DNA of 30,791 nt from positions 1 through 30,791 of the forward strand of contig CAIYOB010001372.1 of assembly GCA_903927685.1 (NCBI GenBank), in the 5' to 3' direction. The DNA comes from an uncultured Planctomycetaceae bacterium. GTDB lineage: Bacteria > Planctomycetota > Planctomycetia > Pirellulales > Pirellulaceae. Below, in pieces: positions 15,946 through 23,387 of this stretch. Within the stretch, counting starts at the first letter, position 1; each line of letters opens with the position of its first letter. A program made the translations under genes and the position numbers. The notes below the pieces were generated by a model. The model had not been told where the DNA came from, did not search any database, and saw nothing but the letters and a program-made list of their open reading frames with translations.

Positions 15946-16350
15946 ATGGTGGACACCGCGGGCGACGAGAGCCTGCCTCGACTGGAATCGCGGGTGGCCG
16001 CGTTGCTGGGGTCCCGTGTGTTGCCTGTCTGTCGACGGACCTTGTGCGGCCACGGAACGCTGCTCAATATGGCGATGGGACTGGCGATGAAGCCACGGTG
16101 CGCTTCGTGCCTGGCAGAGGGCATGGCGATGATCGTGGCCGGCCTGCGCGACCACTTGTGGGCCCATTTCCAACGCCGTGCCTGTTACGGCGAAGCCTGG
16201 CGGCGAGTCAGCGAGCGGGCGAGCTTTTCTCGAACCGGTCTTCCCGCCTGCCTCTGGCCCGACGCGGGGGGGGCGGGCGTGCACAAAACCGGCGGGCTTG
16301 CGCAGACCGTTCGCCTCGCGGACACGCGACCGCGTGTCCGGCAGCCTTAG
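15946..16350 (+). CDS. Small Cys-rich hypothetical protein
   Basis: 134 residues from ATG 15946, spaced 7 bases from GGAGGG (15933-15938). The N-terminal 105 residues look like a real protein: an acidic helix ([18 protein letters not shown]), a Cys/His patch ([20 protein letters not shown]), a CxxC ([10 protein letters not shown]52 and C55), and an amphipathic helix ([18 protein letters not shown]) ending in LPACLWPD. The Cys pairs suggest metal binding or redox chemistry. I recall similar planctomycete proteins but no function. The last 30 residues follow a run of eight G (16266-16273) and include a DNA palindrome, so the native C-terminus may be shorter or altered by a frameshift. The gene ends exactly on the convergent DUF1559 gene. 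Confidence 0.6.
   Translation: MVDTAGDESLPRLESRVAALLGSRVLPVCRRTLCGHGTLLNMAMGLAMKPRCASCLAEGMAMIVAGLRDHLWAHFQRRACYGEAWRRVSERASFSRTGLPACLWPDAGGAGVHKTGGLAQTVRLADTRPRVRQP
16319..16340. terminator. 10-bp palindrome at the convergent gene junction
   Basis: CGGACACGCG and CGCGTGTCCG are exact inverted repeats around AC. It lies 7 bases from the overlapping stop codons of two converging genes, the place for a bidirectional terminator. No T-run follows on the plus strand; on the minus strand it lies just past the DUF1559 stop. It falls inside the reading frame of the small Cys-rich gene. Confidence 0.5.
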
Positions 16351-17345
16351 TGGCTTGCGGAGCCCGTCTCTTCGCCGCCGGCTCGGCTGCAGAGGGCCCC
16401 CAGGACCGTAATCGGCATGGTAGCGCCGAGAGATCGAACCGAGCCATCGGCGAACAGCCCGGTCGCGCCGCCGGGGTGCAGGGCGTAAATCTCCCAGTCG
16501 TTGGTGCAATTCACCGCACAGGGGCCGCCGCCGAGGGTCGTCGTCCCGTTCCCGCTGGCGCCGCCGACCGACACCGCTTTCTGGTGCTCGGCCCAGACTC
16601 CGCCCGTGGTCTCCCCCGGCCCGACCAGGCCAGCCGGGTAGTTGCTCGTGTCGGCGATGATGTCGGTGCGGCGCTGACCCAAAACCCAAAGTTCGGGCCG
16701 ATTCGCAACCTCGGAGACCATCAGCGTGTGCGACGTGCCGTCGAGGATGTCGGCGACGGTGGAGGCCTCGCGGTCGTTCATCACGCCCTTCCGCCGCTCG
16801 GCGTTGGCGCTTCCCGAGTAGCCAGGAACGTAGGACGAGACATTCACGCTGCCGTAGTCCCACGCGGCCGCGGTCCGCATACCGAACGCGGGCGATTTCG
16901 ACGTGGCGGTTCGCCCGAAGTTCGCGGACGGGCAGTGATAGACTGTCAGCGGCCGGGCGATCACGTCCGCGTTGGCAGGGTCGTACCAGTTCGCGCCGAA
17001 GTCGTACATCTGCTGGACGCCGCCTTGTTCGACCCATGGCAGGGTCATGGCCACCCAGCCGTGGCGGTACGGAGGCGTGGGCGCGGTGCTCGATGTCGGG
17101 CCGACCGAGGCGGGAGGGAAGATCCGGTAGCTGCCCTCGTAGTTGTGCAGAGCGAGCCCAATCTGCTTGAGGTTGTTGTTGCACTGGACGCGGCGGGCGG
17201 CTTCCCGCGCGGCCTGAACCGCGGGGAGCAGCAGGGCCACGAGGATGCCGATGATGGCGATGACCACGAGCAGTTCGATCAAGGTGAACCCGGTGCGTCG
17301 GAATTCGGTGTGTCGGAATCGGAGACGCTGGAGGGGGCTGGTCAT
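16347..17345 (-). CDS. DUF1559 protein with prepilin-type N-terminus
   Basis: 332 residues. It opens with a type IV prepilin leader: basic residues, then [20 protein letters not shown] with predicted cleavage after G19 and the conserved Glu at +5. Next comes the block typical of DUF1559 ([20 protein letters not shown], then [13 protein letters not shown]). The C-terminus carries the H-x9-DG motif ([19 protein letters not shown]). These pseudopilin-like proteins are hugely expanded in planctomycetes and are thought to be exported and surface-associated; their role is unknown. AAGGA lies 10 bases before the ATG. The lipoprotein gene ends 22 bases upstream on the same strand, so the pair is an operon. 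The terminal TAA shares bases with the stop of the convergent gene. Confidence 0.95.
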   Translation of the reverse strand: MTSPLQRLRFRHTEFRRTGFTLIELLVVIAIIGILVALLLPAVQAAREAARRVQCNNNLKQIGLALHNYEGSYRIFPPASVGPTSSTAPTPPYRHGWVAMTLPWVEQGGVQQMYDFGANWYDPANADVIARPLTVYHCPSANFGRTATSKSPAFGMRTAAAWDYGSVNVSSYVPGYSGSANAERRKGVMNDREASTVADILDGTSHTLMVSEVANRPELWVLGQRRTDIIADTSNYPAGLVGPGETTGGVWAEHQKAVSVGGASGNGTTTLGGGPCAVNCTNDWEIYALHPGGATGLFADGSVRSLGATMPITVLGALCSRAGGEETGSASH

Positions 17346-17367
17346 CGCTGTTTGTCCTTGGGGGGGC

Positions 17368-17784
17368 TCAGGGTCTGGCGGTCAATGGCAGCACCAGGGG
17401 CTCGTTGGGGCCGGGGGCCACGGTTACCTTTAGCTTCGAGGCGTTCGGATCGGAGTAGACCGGGGGCAACAGGTCGAGCCCCTGTTCCGGATGATCTTCT
17501 GCCCGCTTCCATTCCACGGTCACCACATACGCAGCCGCCGGAGCCCCATCGCCGGCCACGTAGGTTGTCAGTTCGAACTCGCCGTTCGCATCTGCCCGGC
17601 CATGCGGCCGGATGGCTTTCGCCGCTTCGTCGGTCGTGTGGAGGATCACCACGGCGCCCGCAGCGGGTCTGCCTTCGTACAGGACTCGTCCTTTCACCGG
17701 CCAGACCAGCGGACGGTCGGGGGCTCTCGCGCACGAGGCGGCACTCAAAGCCAAGAGCAGGCCGAGCCAGGGATGGTCTCTCAT
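17368..17784 (-). CDS. Small lipoprotein with carboxypeptidase-regulatory-like (Ig-like) fold
   Basis: 138 residues from ATG 17784. The N-terminus is a lipoprotein signal ([17 protein letters not shown]) with the lipidated Cys at 18. The mature part starts with [20 protein letters not shown] and goes on with [20 protein letters not shown] and YVVTVEW, the pattern of transthyretin/CarboxypepD_reg-like beta domains. Planctomycetes often place such lipoproteins beside DUF1559 genes, as here (22-base gap). It is probably anchored in a membrane and exposed to the periplasm; the partner is unknown. No strong ribosome binding site precedes the start. A promoter-like site and a 12-bp hairpin lie in its leader. 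Confidence 0.85.
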   Translation of the reverse strand: MRDHPWLGLLLALSAASCARAPDRPLVWPVKGRVLYEGRPAAGAVVILHTTDEAAKAIRPHGRADANGEFELTTYVAGDGAPAAAYVVTVEWKRAEDHPEQGLDLLPPVYSDPNASKLKVTVAPGPNEPLVLPLTARP

Positions 17785-17840
17785 CGTTGCACCGCGCGGG
17801 GAGGACCGGGACGCACGCGAGTCGTGAGCATCATCCGCAC

Positions 17841-17867
17841 GTCGCCCTTCGCGGAGCGAAAGGCGAC
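17841..17867 (-). repeat. 12-bp hairpin in the leader of the lipoprotein/DUF1559 operon
   Basis: On the minus strand GTCGCCTTTCGC pairs with GCGAAGGGCGAC (one G-T wobble) around a TCC loop, 57 bases before the lipoprotein start. It is downstream of the proposed promoter and so would be transcribed. It may stabilise the message, attenuate it, or be a dispersed repeat; no T-run follows immediately. Confidence 0.6.
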
Positions 17868-17935
17868 CGTGCGATGTCTCTTGGTTGATCGATGCCCAAG
17901 GACGACTGCGATGGAGTATTACGTTTACAGCAATC

Positions 17936-17964
17936 ATATTACCTGCTCCGCCTGGCGCGTGCAA
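17936..17964 (-). promoter_or_regulatory. Sigma-70-like promoter for the lipoprotein/DUF1559 operon
   Basis: On the minus strand TTGCAC (17959-17964), a 17-base spacer, then TAATAT (17936-17941). Spacing is ideal and the local sequence is unusually AT-rich for this window. Transcription would start near 17929, about 145 bases before the lipoprotein ATG. Confidence 0.5.
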
Positions 17965-18143
17965 GGGCCGAGAGTGCACTTTCCTGAGCTTGGGGATTGC
18001 CGGCTCGGCAGCGTCAATGCCGATCCGCATTGAGATCCCCAACCGGCCAACGTCGAGACGCCGCCGCCGCACAAGATCGGAGAAACTCACGGGGAAAAAC
18101 TCCCGGCACTCTTGCATCCACCTGCGACCAGGATCAGAATATT

Positions 18144-18271
18144 GACGGATTATGACGGATCATGGATTCGTATGAACCAGCAAGGGCGTCGGGCGTGCGG
18201 TCGGGGGCGTCCTGTTGGCGTGGCTGGTCGTCATGCCAGAGCCCGCTCAAAGTGCCGGGGTATGATCCGTC
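18144..18271 (+). promoter_or_regulatory. Leader with tandem and inverted repeats before the radical SAM/ECF operon
   Basis: GACGGATTAT (18144-18153) and GACGGATCAT (18154-18163) lie in tandem. ATGATCCGTC (18262-18271) is the exact inverted repeat of the second and pairs with the first with one wobble. Between them ACCAGC (18176-18181) and GCTGGT (18223-18228) form an inner stem. As RNA, two 5' arms could compete for one 3' arm that ends 8 bases before the ribosome binding site; as DNA, these would be three half-sites for a regulator. TTGACG at 18142-18147 overlaps the first copy and resembles a -35 element. I recognise no known riboswitch class. Confidence 0.4.
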
Positions 18272-18291
18272 GCAGAACTGAGGAAGCGAGC

Positions 18292-19002
18292 ATGGCGATT
18301 TACAAAATCACGTATGCGGAGCGCTACCGGCGGGCGACGCTGCACAACTACGGCTGCAACTTCCGCTGCCGCGGTTGCACGTACAAACTGAAAAGAAATC
18401 CGCGGCCTGACCGCTTCCTGCCGATCGCGGAGATCCACGAGTGCCTGCGCCGACTGCAGCCAGACGCCGTGCATTTCATGGGCGGCGAACCGACGACCAA
18501 TCCGCAGCTGCCCGAACTGCTGGCATTTTGCCGGCAGGAACTGGGCGTGACCACGCGGTTGGGACACACCAACGGATCGGGGCTGGTGACGGAAAACCTG
18601 GACGGCACCAACGTCAGCTTCAAGGCGTTCGACGAAGACGTCCACCTAGCGTACACGGGGCGGTCCGTGGCGCCGAACATCGAGAACTTCCGGCGGTCCT
18701 ACGAAGCCGGGCTGGAGATGCGCGCGAGCACGGTGTTCATTCCGGACCTCGGCGGCCTGGAGCAGGTCGAGAAGGTCGCGGCCTTCGTCGCCAGCGTGGA
18801 CCGCGCGATCCCCTTTCACATCCTGGGTTACATTCCCGTGCCCGCTGCCCCGTGGCGACGACCGACCGACGACGAGCTGGAGCAAGCCGTCGCGGCAGCC
18901 CGCCGCTATCTGAAGTGCGTCACTTTTTCGCACTTCACGTCGGAGCAGGCCAAGGATCTGACCCAGCGTGACGATCGCTTCGCCGTCCAGCGGGTGCTGT
19001 AA
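18292..19002 (+). CDS. Radical SAM protein (PFL-activase-like, compact)
   Basis: 236 residues from ATG 18292, which follows GAGGAA (18280-18285). The iron-sulfur motif is at the very N-terminus: C22, C26, C29 (YGCNFRCRGCTYK), the CX3CX2C of radical SAM enzymes. The SAM-binding GGEP follows at 64-67 (HFMGGEPTTNP), then a TNGSG-type strand and VSFKAFDEDVHLAYTG. The size and order fit the small pyruvate formate-lyase activase-like group with a near-minimal barrel. There is no SPASM or extra cluster domain. The reaction cannot be assigned. Only one base separates it from the fused ECF ATPase gene, so its job is almost certainly tied to the transporter that follows: modification, salvage or maturation of the imported compound. 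Confidence 0.9.
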   Translation: MAIYKITYAERYRRATLHNYGCNFRCRGCTYKLKRNPRPDRFLPIAEIHECLRRLQPDAVHFMGGEPTTNPQLPELLAFCRQELGVTTRLGHTNGSGLVTENLDGTNVSFKAFDEDVHLAYTGRSVAPNIENFRRSYEAGLEMRASTVFIPDLGGLEQVEKVAAFVASVDRAIPFHILGYIPVPAAPWRRPTDDELEQAVAAARRYLKCVTFSHFTSEQAKDLTQRDDRFAVQRVL

Positions 19003-19003
19003 C

Positions 19004-20377
19004 ATGATTGAACTGCGGGCGGTGAGCTACGTCTACCCGACCGCCACTCGGCCGACCCTCAGCGATGTCGATCTCGCGGTTGGAGAAGGCGAGTGGCTCC
19101 TGCTCGCCGGGCCTTCGGGGTGCGGCAAGTCCACGCTGTTGTACCTGCTTAACGGTTTGATTCCTCACGTCGTGGGCGGAGACCTGCGCGGCGAAGTGCG
19201 CGTGAACGGCTTCTCGCCCGCCCAGACCCCGCTGGCCGAAGTGAGCCGCCAGGTCGGCACGGTTTTTCAGAACCCGGAGGTGCAGCTGTTCATGCTCCGG
19301 GTAGCGGACGATGTGGCTTTCGGCTGCGAAAACCTGGGGCTCCCGCCCGTGGAGACGCTCCGCCGTGTCGAGCGCGCGTTGGCGCAGTTGTCGCTCGAAT
19401 GCCTGAAGGACCATGAGGTCTTCCGCCTCTCGGGAGGGCAGAAGCAGCGGTTGGCGATCGCGGGGGCACTCGCCATGGGCTGCCGCGTCTTGCTCTTGGA
19501 CGAGCCAACCAGCGACCTGGACACGGCCAGTCGGGCCGAGTTGCTGGCCGTCCTGCGCGAATTGCACCGCGCCGGACACACGATCGTCATGACCGAACAC
19601 CGATTGGACGGCTTGCAGGGCTTGGTCGACCGGGTCGTCACGTTGGCCGGAGGGCGGATCGCGACCGACGGACCGTTTCCGCAGATCCCGGGCGTGGTTC
19701 CCGCTGACCAGGCACCCGGTCCAGGCGTCGAAGCGATCGTGGAGGCCGAGCAGGTGGCGTTTGCGTATCCGGGACACGCACCGGTCTTGCACGACATCTC
19801 GTTCCGTCTGTACGCGGGCGAGGTGGTCGGGCTGACCGGCTGCAACGGAGTGGGCAAGACAACGCTGTTGAGGCTGCTGTGCGGCCTGTTGCAGCCGAGT
19901 CGCGGTCGGCTGACCATCGCGGGGCGCAAGCAGCCGTCGCTTCGGGAACTGGTCGGCGTCGCCGGCCTGCTGTTCCAGAATCCGGACGAGCAACTCTTCA
20001 CGGACAGTGTGGTGGCAGAGGTCGAATTCGGGCCGAAAAACCTCGGCCGCACACTCGAAGTCGCTCCACTGCTGAACCGGATCGGCTTGTTTCAACACCG
20101 CGACGACCATCCGCGCAGCCTGTCACGAGGGCAAAGGCAGCGCCTGGCGGCGGCCGCGGTGTTGGCAACCAGGCCGCAACTTGTGCTGCTGGACGAACCG
20201 ACCACGGGCTTGGATCAGGCGGCCTGGACGGCTTTGATGCAGACCGTGATGGAGCAAGCGCGCGAGGCCGGAGCTTGTGTGCTGTTCTCGACGCATCACG
20301 ACGAGGTGCTGGAGGCGTTTGCCAATCGCCGACTGCGGCTTGCGGAGGGGAGGCTGATTGATGATCGCCTACCTTGA
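19004..20377 (+). CDS. ECF transporter ATPase, two nucleotide-binding domains fused (EcfA-EcfA')
   Basis: 457 residues from ATG 19004, one base after the radical SAM stop. It holds two complete ABC ATPase domains. Domain 1 (about 1-225) has Walker A GPSGCGKST at 36-44, Q89, signature LSGGQ at 142-146, Walker B LLLDEP at 163-168 and H199. Domain 2 (about 245-457) has Walker A GCNGVGKT at 279-286, signature LSRGQ at 373-377, Walker B LVLLDEP at 393-399 and H431. Both domains have the QNPE/DxQLF element (FQNPEVQLF, FQNPDEQLF) typical of energy-coupling-factor ATPases for micronutrient uptake. Most bacteria encode these as two proteins. The EcfT gene starts within its last 17 bases. Confidence 0.94.
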   Translation: MIELRAVSYVYPTATRPTLSDVDLAVGEGEWLLLAGPSGCGKSTLLYLLNGLIPHVVGGDLRGEVRVNGFSPAQTPLAEVSRQVGTVFQNPEVQLFMLRVADDVAFGCENLGLPPVETLRRVERALAQLSLECLKDHEVFRLSGGQKQRLAIAGALAMGCRVLLLDEPTSDLDTASRAELLAVLRELHRAGHTIVMTEHRLDGLQGLVDRVVTLAGGRIATDGPFPQIPGVVPADQAPGPGVEAIVEAEQVAFAYPGHAPVLHDISFRLYAGEVVGLTGCNGVGKTTLLRLLCGLLQPSRGRLTIAGRKQPSLRELVGVAGLLFQNPDEQLFTDSVVAEVEFGPKNLGRTLEVAPLLNRIGLFQHRDDHPRSLSRGQRQRLAAAAVLATRPQLVLLDEPTTGLDQAAWTALMQTVMEQAREAGACVLFSTHHDEVLEAFANRRLRLAEGRLIDDRLP

Positions 20378-21146
20378 AGGCCCCTCGCCGATTCACCGTT
20401 TGGACCCGCGGACCAAGATCGCGTGGAGCGTCGCGGTCTCGCTGCTGGCCGTCATCTTCCGGCAGCCGTGGTACTTGGCCTGCCTCTTGGCCGTCACGCT
20501 CTGCCCTTGGTGCCTGATTCGGCCGCCGCTGACGCGGCTGCGGTTCCTGCTGGCGGCGGTCGGGGCCACGGTCTTCGGCACGGCCCTTTCCCAGGGATTC
20601 TTCTATACCCTGGAGCCGCGGACGGAACTGCTGAGGCTGCTGCCCGGCCTGTCCCTGTCCGTCGAGGGCCTCTGGTATGGAGGCGTGGTTTCCCTGCGTT
20701 TGCTCGCCGTCCTGGCCGCCGGCACGGTGGTCGTGTTCACCACGCATCCCGCCGACTTGATCCTGGCCCTAACGAAGTTGGGCCTGCCGCAGTGGTTCTC
20801 GTTCATGTTGACGCTGGCTCTCCGCTTCTTGCCGGAGACGATCGAGCAGGCCAAGCGCATCCTGGTCGCCCAGCAGCTGCGAGGCGCCGGCGGGCGCGGT
20901 CCACTGGCGGCCGCCCGCCGCTTCCGGCTGCTGGTCGTGCCGCTGGTGACATCGCTCCTGCGCAGCGCGCGCCAGATCGCGATGGCCGCAGAGGTGCGTG
21001 CTTATTCGGTTCGACACGTGCCGGCGCGGGAACTACGCCTATCCAAGTGGGACTGGGGCGTGTTGTTAGGTCTGACCCTCCTGACCGTGGCGGGCTGCGC
21101 GGCCGCCTGGCCGAGCGGGCCGCGCGAAATCGGAGCGACACCATGA
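20361..21146 (+). CDS. ECF transporter transmembrane coupling protein EcfT
   Basis: 261 residues from ATG 20361 (an in-frame TTG lies one codon upstream), spaced 7 bases from GGGGAGG (20347-20353). It has the CbiQ/EcfT N-terminal signature (IHRLDPRTKI at 11-20), about five membrane helices, and two coupling-helix motifs that dock onto the two ATPase sites: QQLRGAG at 171-177 and AEVRAYS at 210-216. The usual consensus is A-R-G; here the first is LRG and the second VRA, so the second is a variant. It overlaps the ATPase gene by 17 bases and the next gene by 4 (ATGA). It links ATP hydrolysis to the substrate-binding component in the membrane. Confidence 0.92.
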   Translation: MIAYLEGPSPIHRLDPRTKIAWSVAVSLLAVIFRQPWYLACLLAVTLCPWCLIRPPLTRLRFLLAAVGATVFGTALSQGFFYTLEPRTELLRLLPGLSLSVEGLWYGGVVSLRLLAVLAAGTVVVFTTHPADLILALTKLGLPQWFSFMLTLALRFLPETIEQAKRILVAQQLRGAGGRGPLAAARRFRLLVVPLVTSLLRSARQIAMAAEVRAYSVRHVPARELRLSKWDWGVLLGLTLLTVAGCAAAWPSGPREIGATP

Positions 21147-21772
21147 CGTTACGCGATGCTTACGTGGCTTCCGTGGTGGGCCTACTCGCGCTCGTCGCGG
21201 TCACGGTGCTGCTGGCATTTCGCCAGCGATCCATACGGCGTTTCAAGGCCGCTGAGCTGGCGACCCTCGCGCTGTTGATCTGCTTGCTGTACGTCGCGGC
21301 CATTCCCTGGCAGGTCGGCCTGGCCAAGGTGCCCGGCATCGATGCCCTGGTCTTTTCGATTCCGTACACCGCGGTCCTGCTGCTCGGCTTGCGATTGGTG
21401 CCGATGCCGGGCGCGGCGACGGTGCTGGTGTGCGGAGCGGGGCTCTTCGGTCAATTGCTCGGTCGCGGGTTGAACCCGGCTTGGTGGCCCTACTATCTCT
21501 GGTGCGGTGTCAGCCTGGACCTGTATCTGATGCTCGTCGGCCATGCGCTGCATTCGTTCCGCGCGATGCTCGGAGCAGCCGTGCTCCGCGGGCTCTTGGC
21601 CTACTCGTACATGTACCTGCTCCTGGCGCCTGTCCTGTGGAAACAGTTCTATGCTTGGTGGTATGTCGGTCTGAAGGTCTCGCTGGGGGTAGTCGGATGC
21701 GCGATCGGGGCGTGGCTGGCGTGGCGCTTGGCGCCGCCGATCGAGCGAGCCACGCGGTACGCCGCTCCGTAG
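21143..21772 (+). CDS. Probable substrate-specific S component of the ECF transporter
   Basis: 209 residues from ATG 21143, which overlaps the EcfT stop; GGAG is spaced 7 bases upstream. Six or seven hydrophobic segments can be counted (about 7-26, 37-57, 68-85, 88-106, 115-137, 140-165, 175-197). The size, helix count and position after EcfT are those expected of an S component. The segment RLVPMPGAATVLVCGAGLFG followed by PYYLWCGVSLDLYLMLVG recalls the PGAA-and-Trp/Gly pattern of YkoE-like S components, but not closely enough to assign a ligand. The short loop AIPWQVGLAKVPGIDALVF between helices 2 and 3 may line the binding site. The inference rests mainly on operon position and topology. 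Confidence 0.6.
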   Translation: MTLRDAYVASVVGLLALVAVTVLLAFRQRSIRRFKAAELATLALLICLLYVAAIPWQVGLAKVPGIDALVFSIPYTAVLLLGLRLVPMPGAATVLVCGAGLFGQLLGRGLNPAWWPYYLWCGVSLDLYLMLVGHALHSFRAMLGAAVLRGLLAYSYMYLLLAPVLWKQFYAWWYVGLKVSLGVVGCAIGAWLAWRLAPPIERATRYAAP

Positions 21773-22274
21773 CCAGTCAACCACCAGATCCCGCGTTGCA
21801 TCGGTTCGGCGTCAAGACTGCCAACACTCGATTCCCCCCTTCGTGGAAAGACTCAGAGCCATCCAGCTTCATTGCGCTCGGGCGCTCCACACCTCAATCG
21901 CGTTCCTCAGCGTCGGTCCGCGATTCCGCGATTGGCCTTGTGAGCGGATCGCGAGAACATTTCACTGCGAGCCGTGACCTGTGCCAGCAAGTTCAGAATC
22001 GGTCGGCTTGAGCAAGCGGGATTTAACAGAAAGCACACCCACCGTGCACGGCAATCCGCAGCAGGCAGTCCCTTCCTGTCGCGAAGGTGTAGGTGACGTC
22101 GTACTCTTTCGGATCTCCTTCCTCGCCGGGCGCACTGAGGAACCGGTACCTGGGTGGTGCAAAGACCAACTTGCCGACTCCACCTTCCACGGCGGCGCTA
22201 CCCGAATGCCCGCTTGCCGACCGTTGACTCGTACTCCGGGCCACGCCGGAAAGGGCAAGCGGCGCGCTCAGTCA
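21773..22274. other. Intergenic region after the ECF operon
   Basis: I find no gene I would call with confidence. A 73-codon minus-strand frame (22023-22244, GTG start) contains a fairly protein-like end (YDVTYTFATGRDCLLRIAVH) but has no ribosome binding site and no recognisable motif; it may be a relic. No clear terminator follows the S component gene. Confidence 0.45.
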
Positions 22275-22303
22275 TTCGACCGGGACTTAGAAGACGTTAT
22301 AAT
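22275..22303 (+). promoter_or_regulatory. Sigma-70-like promoter abutting the start codon of the DUF1559-like gene
   Basis: A perfect TATAAT at 22298-22303 follows TTCGAC at 22275-22280 after 17 bases. The expected transcription start, about 7 bases downstream, falls on the A of the ATG at 22310, and no ribosome binding site is visible. This predicts a leaderless mRNA. Confidence 0.5.
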
Positions 22304-22309
22304 GGCTCC

Positions 22310-23371
22310 ATGACTAGCTCGCATGGCGACGGCTTGCGATCCTTGTTGGGTAAACCGAGGCGATTCCAATTCCGCCTGATTCATCTCTTCTACGCCGTGA
22401 CGGTGTTCAGCAGCGCCTTGGTGGTGTTCCAGCCCGAGCCCATCCTGGGCTGTCTGGCGGGCGCATCGACGGTCTGGATGTGGGCTGCGGTTCTCGCAAA
22501 CCGACGACCACCGACCGTGGTGGAAACTCTGGTGATCGGCGGCATCACGATGTTTTTGATCGGTTTGGCGTTCCCTGCGGTGGGCACTTACCCACCGCCT
22601 TCTGTCGGAGGACGAATCTGTTCCGAGAATCTGAAGAGAATCGGAATTGCCCTGCAGAATTATCACGGCCGATACGGTTCATTTCCGCCCGCCTGTGTTA
22701 CGGGAGACGACGGACGCCCCAAGCATAGTTGGCGCGTCCTGATTCTGCCTTTCCTGGGCGAGCAAGCCCTCTACGATGCCTACGATTTTCGTGAACCCTG
22801 GAACGGGCCACGGAACCGACAACTCGCGGCACGCATGCCCGCGGTCTTTCGCTGTCCGGGTGAAGACCGCGAAACCTGCCGAAGGCCTGGTGATCGCACC
22901 AGGTACTTGGCCGTTGTGGGACCGCATGCCGCTTGGCTTGGTTCTGCAGGCAGGAGGGCATCGGATTTCGTCGATCGGCCCTCAGAAACGGTGCTGGTGC
23001 TGGAGGCTGGCGTGCCTGGTGTGATTTGGCTGGAACCCTGCGATTTGACGGACGACCAAGCCCTGCATCTGCTCGGGGCTTATCATCCGGAAGTCGCGGG
23101 AGGCCATCAGGGCGAGGAATTCTTCTACACGCAGTTCATCGGCCGTTACGGGCTGACGGCCGATGGGAGTACGCTGCTCCTCGGATATGGTGTCCCTGAG
23201 GCGACGGCAACGGCCTTGCTGCAAATTGACGATGGCGCGCTAAGACCGTTTCGGCACATCCGAGGCGTGCACGACGCCCCGAAGCAGTACGAGTTCCGTT
23301 CTCTGGCTGGGCTGGTACTCTTCGTAGGCCTTGTCTTATTGCCCTTGCCGTTCGTCAGAAATGGGATCTAG
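22310..23371 (+). CDS. DUF1559-like protein with membrane anchors in place of the prepilin leader
   Basis: 353 residues from ATG 22310. Two or three hydrophobic helices at about 24-45, 48-62 and 66-88 replace the usual prepilin helix. After them comes the DUF1559 core: RICSENLKRIGIALQNYHGR, YGSFPPA, HSWRVLILPFLGEQALYDAY and FRCPGE. The end has one more helix (LAGLVLFVGLVLLPLPF). There is no H-x9-DG motif; ADGS in YGLTADGSTLL is the only echo. The family's usual export and cleavage by prepilin peptidase therefore cannot apply, and the core domain would be held at the membrane by ordinary helices. The role is unknown. It is monocistronic as far as can be seen. Confidence 0.8.
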   Translation: MTSSHGDGLRSLLGKPRRFQFRLIHLFYAVTVFSSALVVFQPEPILGCLAGASTVWMWAAVLANRRPPTVVETLVIGGITMFLIGLAFPAVGTYPPPSVGGRICSENLKRIGIALQNYHGRYGSFPPACVTGDDGRPKHSWRVLILPFLGEQALYDAYDFREPWNGPRNRQLAARMPAVFRCPGEDRETCRRPGDRTRYLAVVGPHAAWLGSAGRRASDFVDRPSETVLVLEAGVPGVIWLEPCDLTDDQALHLLGAYHPEVAGGHQGEEFFYTQFIGRYGLTADGSTLLLGYGVPEATATALLQIDDGALRPFRHIRGVHDAPKQYEFRSLAGLVLFVGLVLLPLPFVRNGI

Positions 23372-23387
23372 CGCCATGCAGGTAGAT

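Noticed and set aside
15399..17888. Plus-strand frame of 829 codons across the second POT gene, the Cys-rich gene and the DUF1559 pair
   Set aside because: It crosses four better supported genes on both strands and shows no continuous domain.
22023..22244. Minus-strand 73-codon frame with GTG start
   Set aside because: The end looks somewhat protein-like, but there is no ribosome binding site and no recognisable family, so I mention it only in the intergenic entry.
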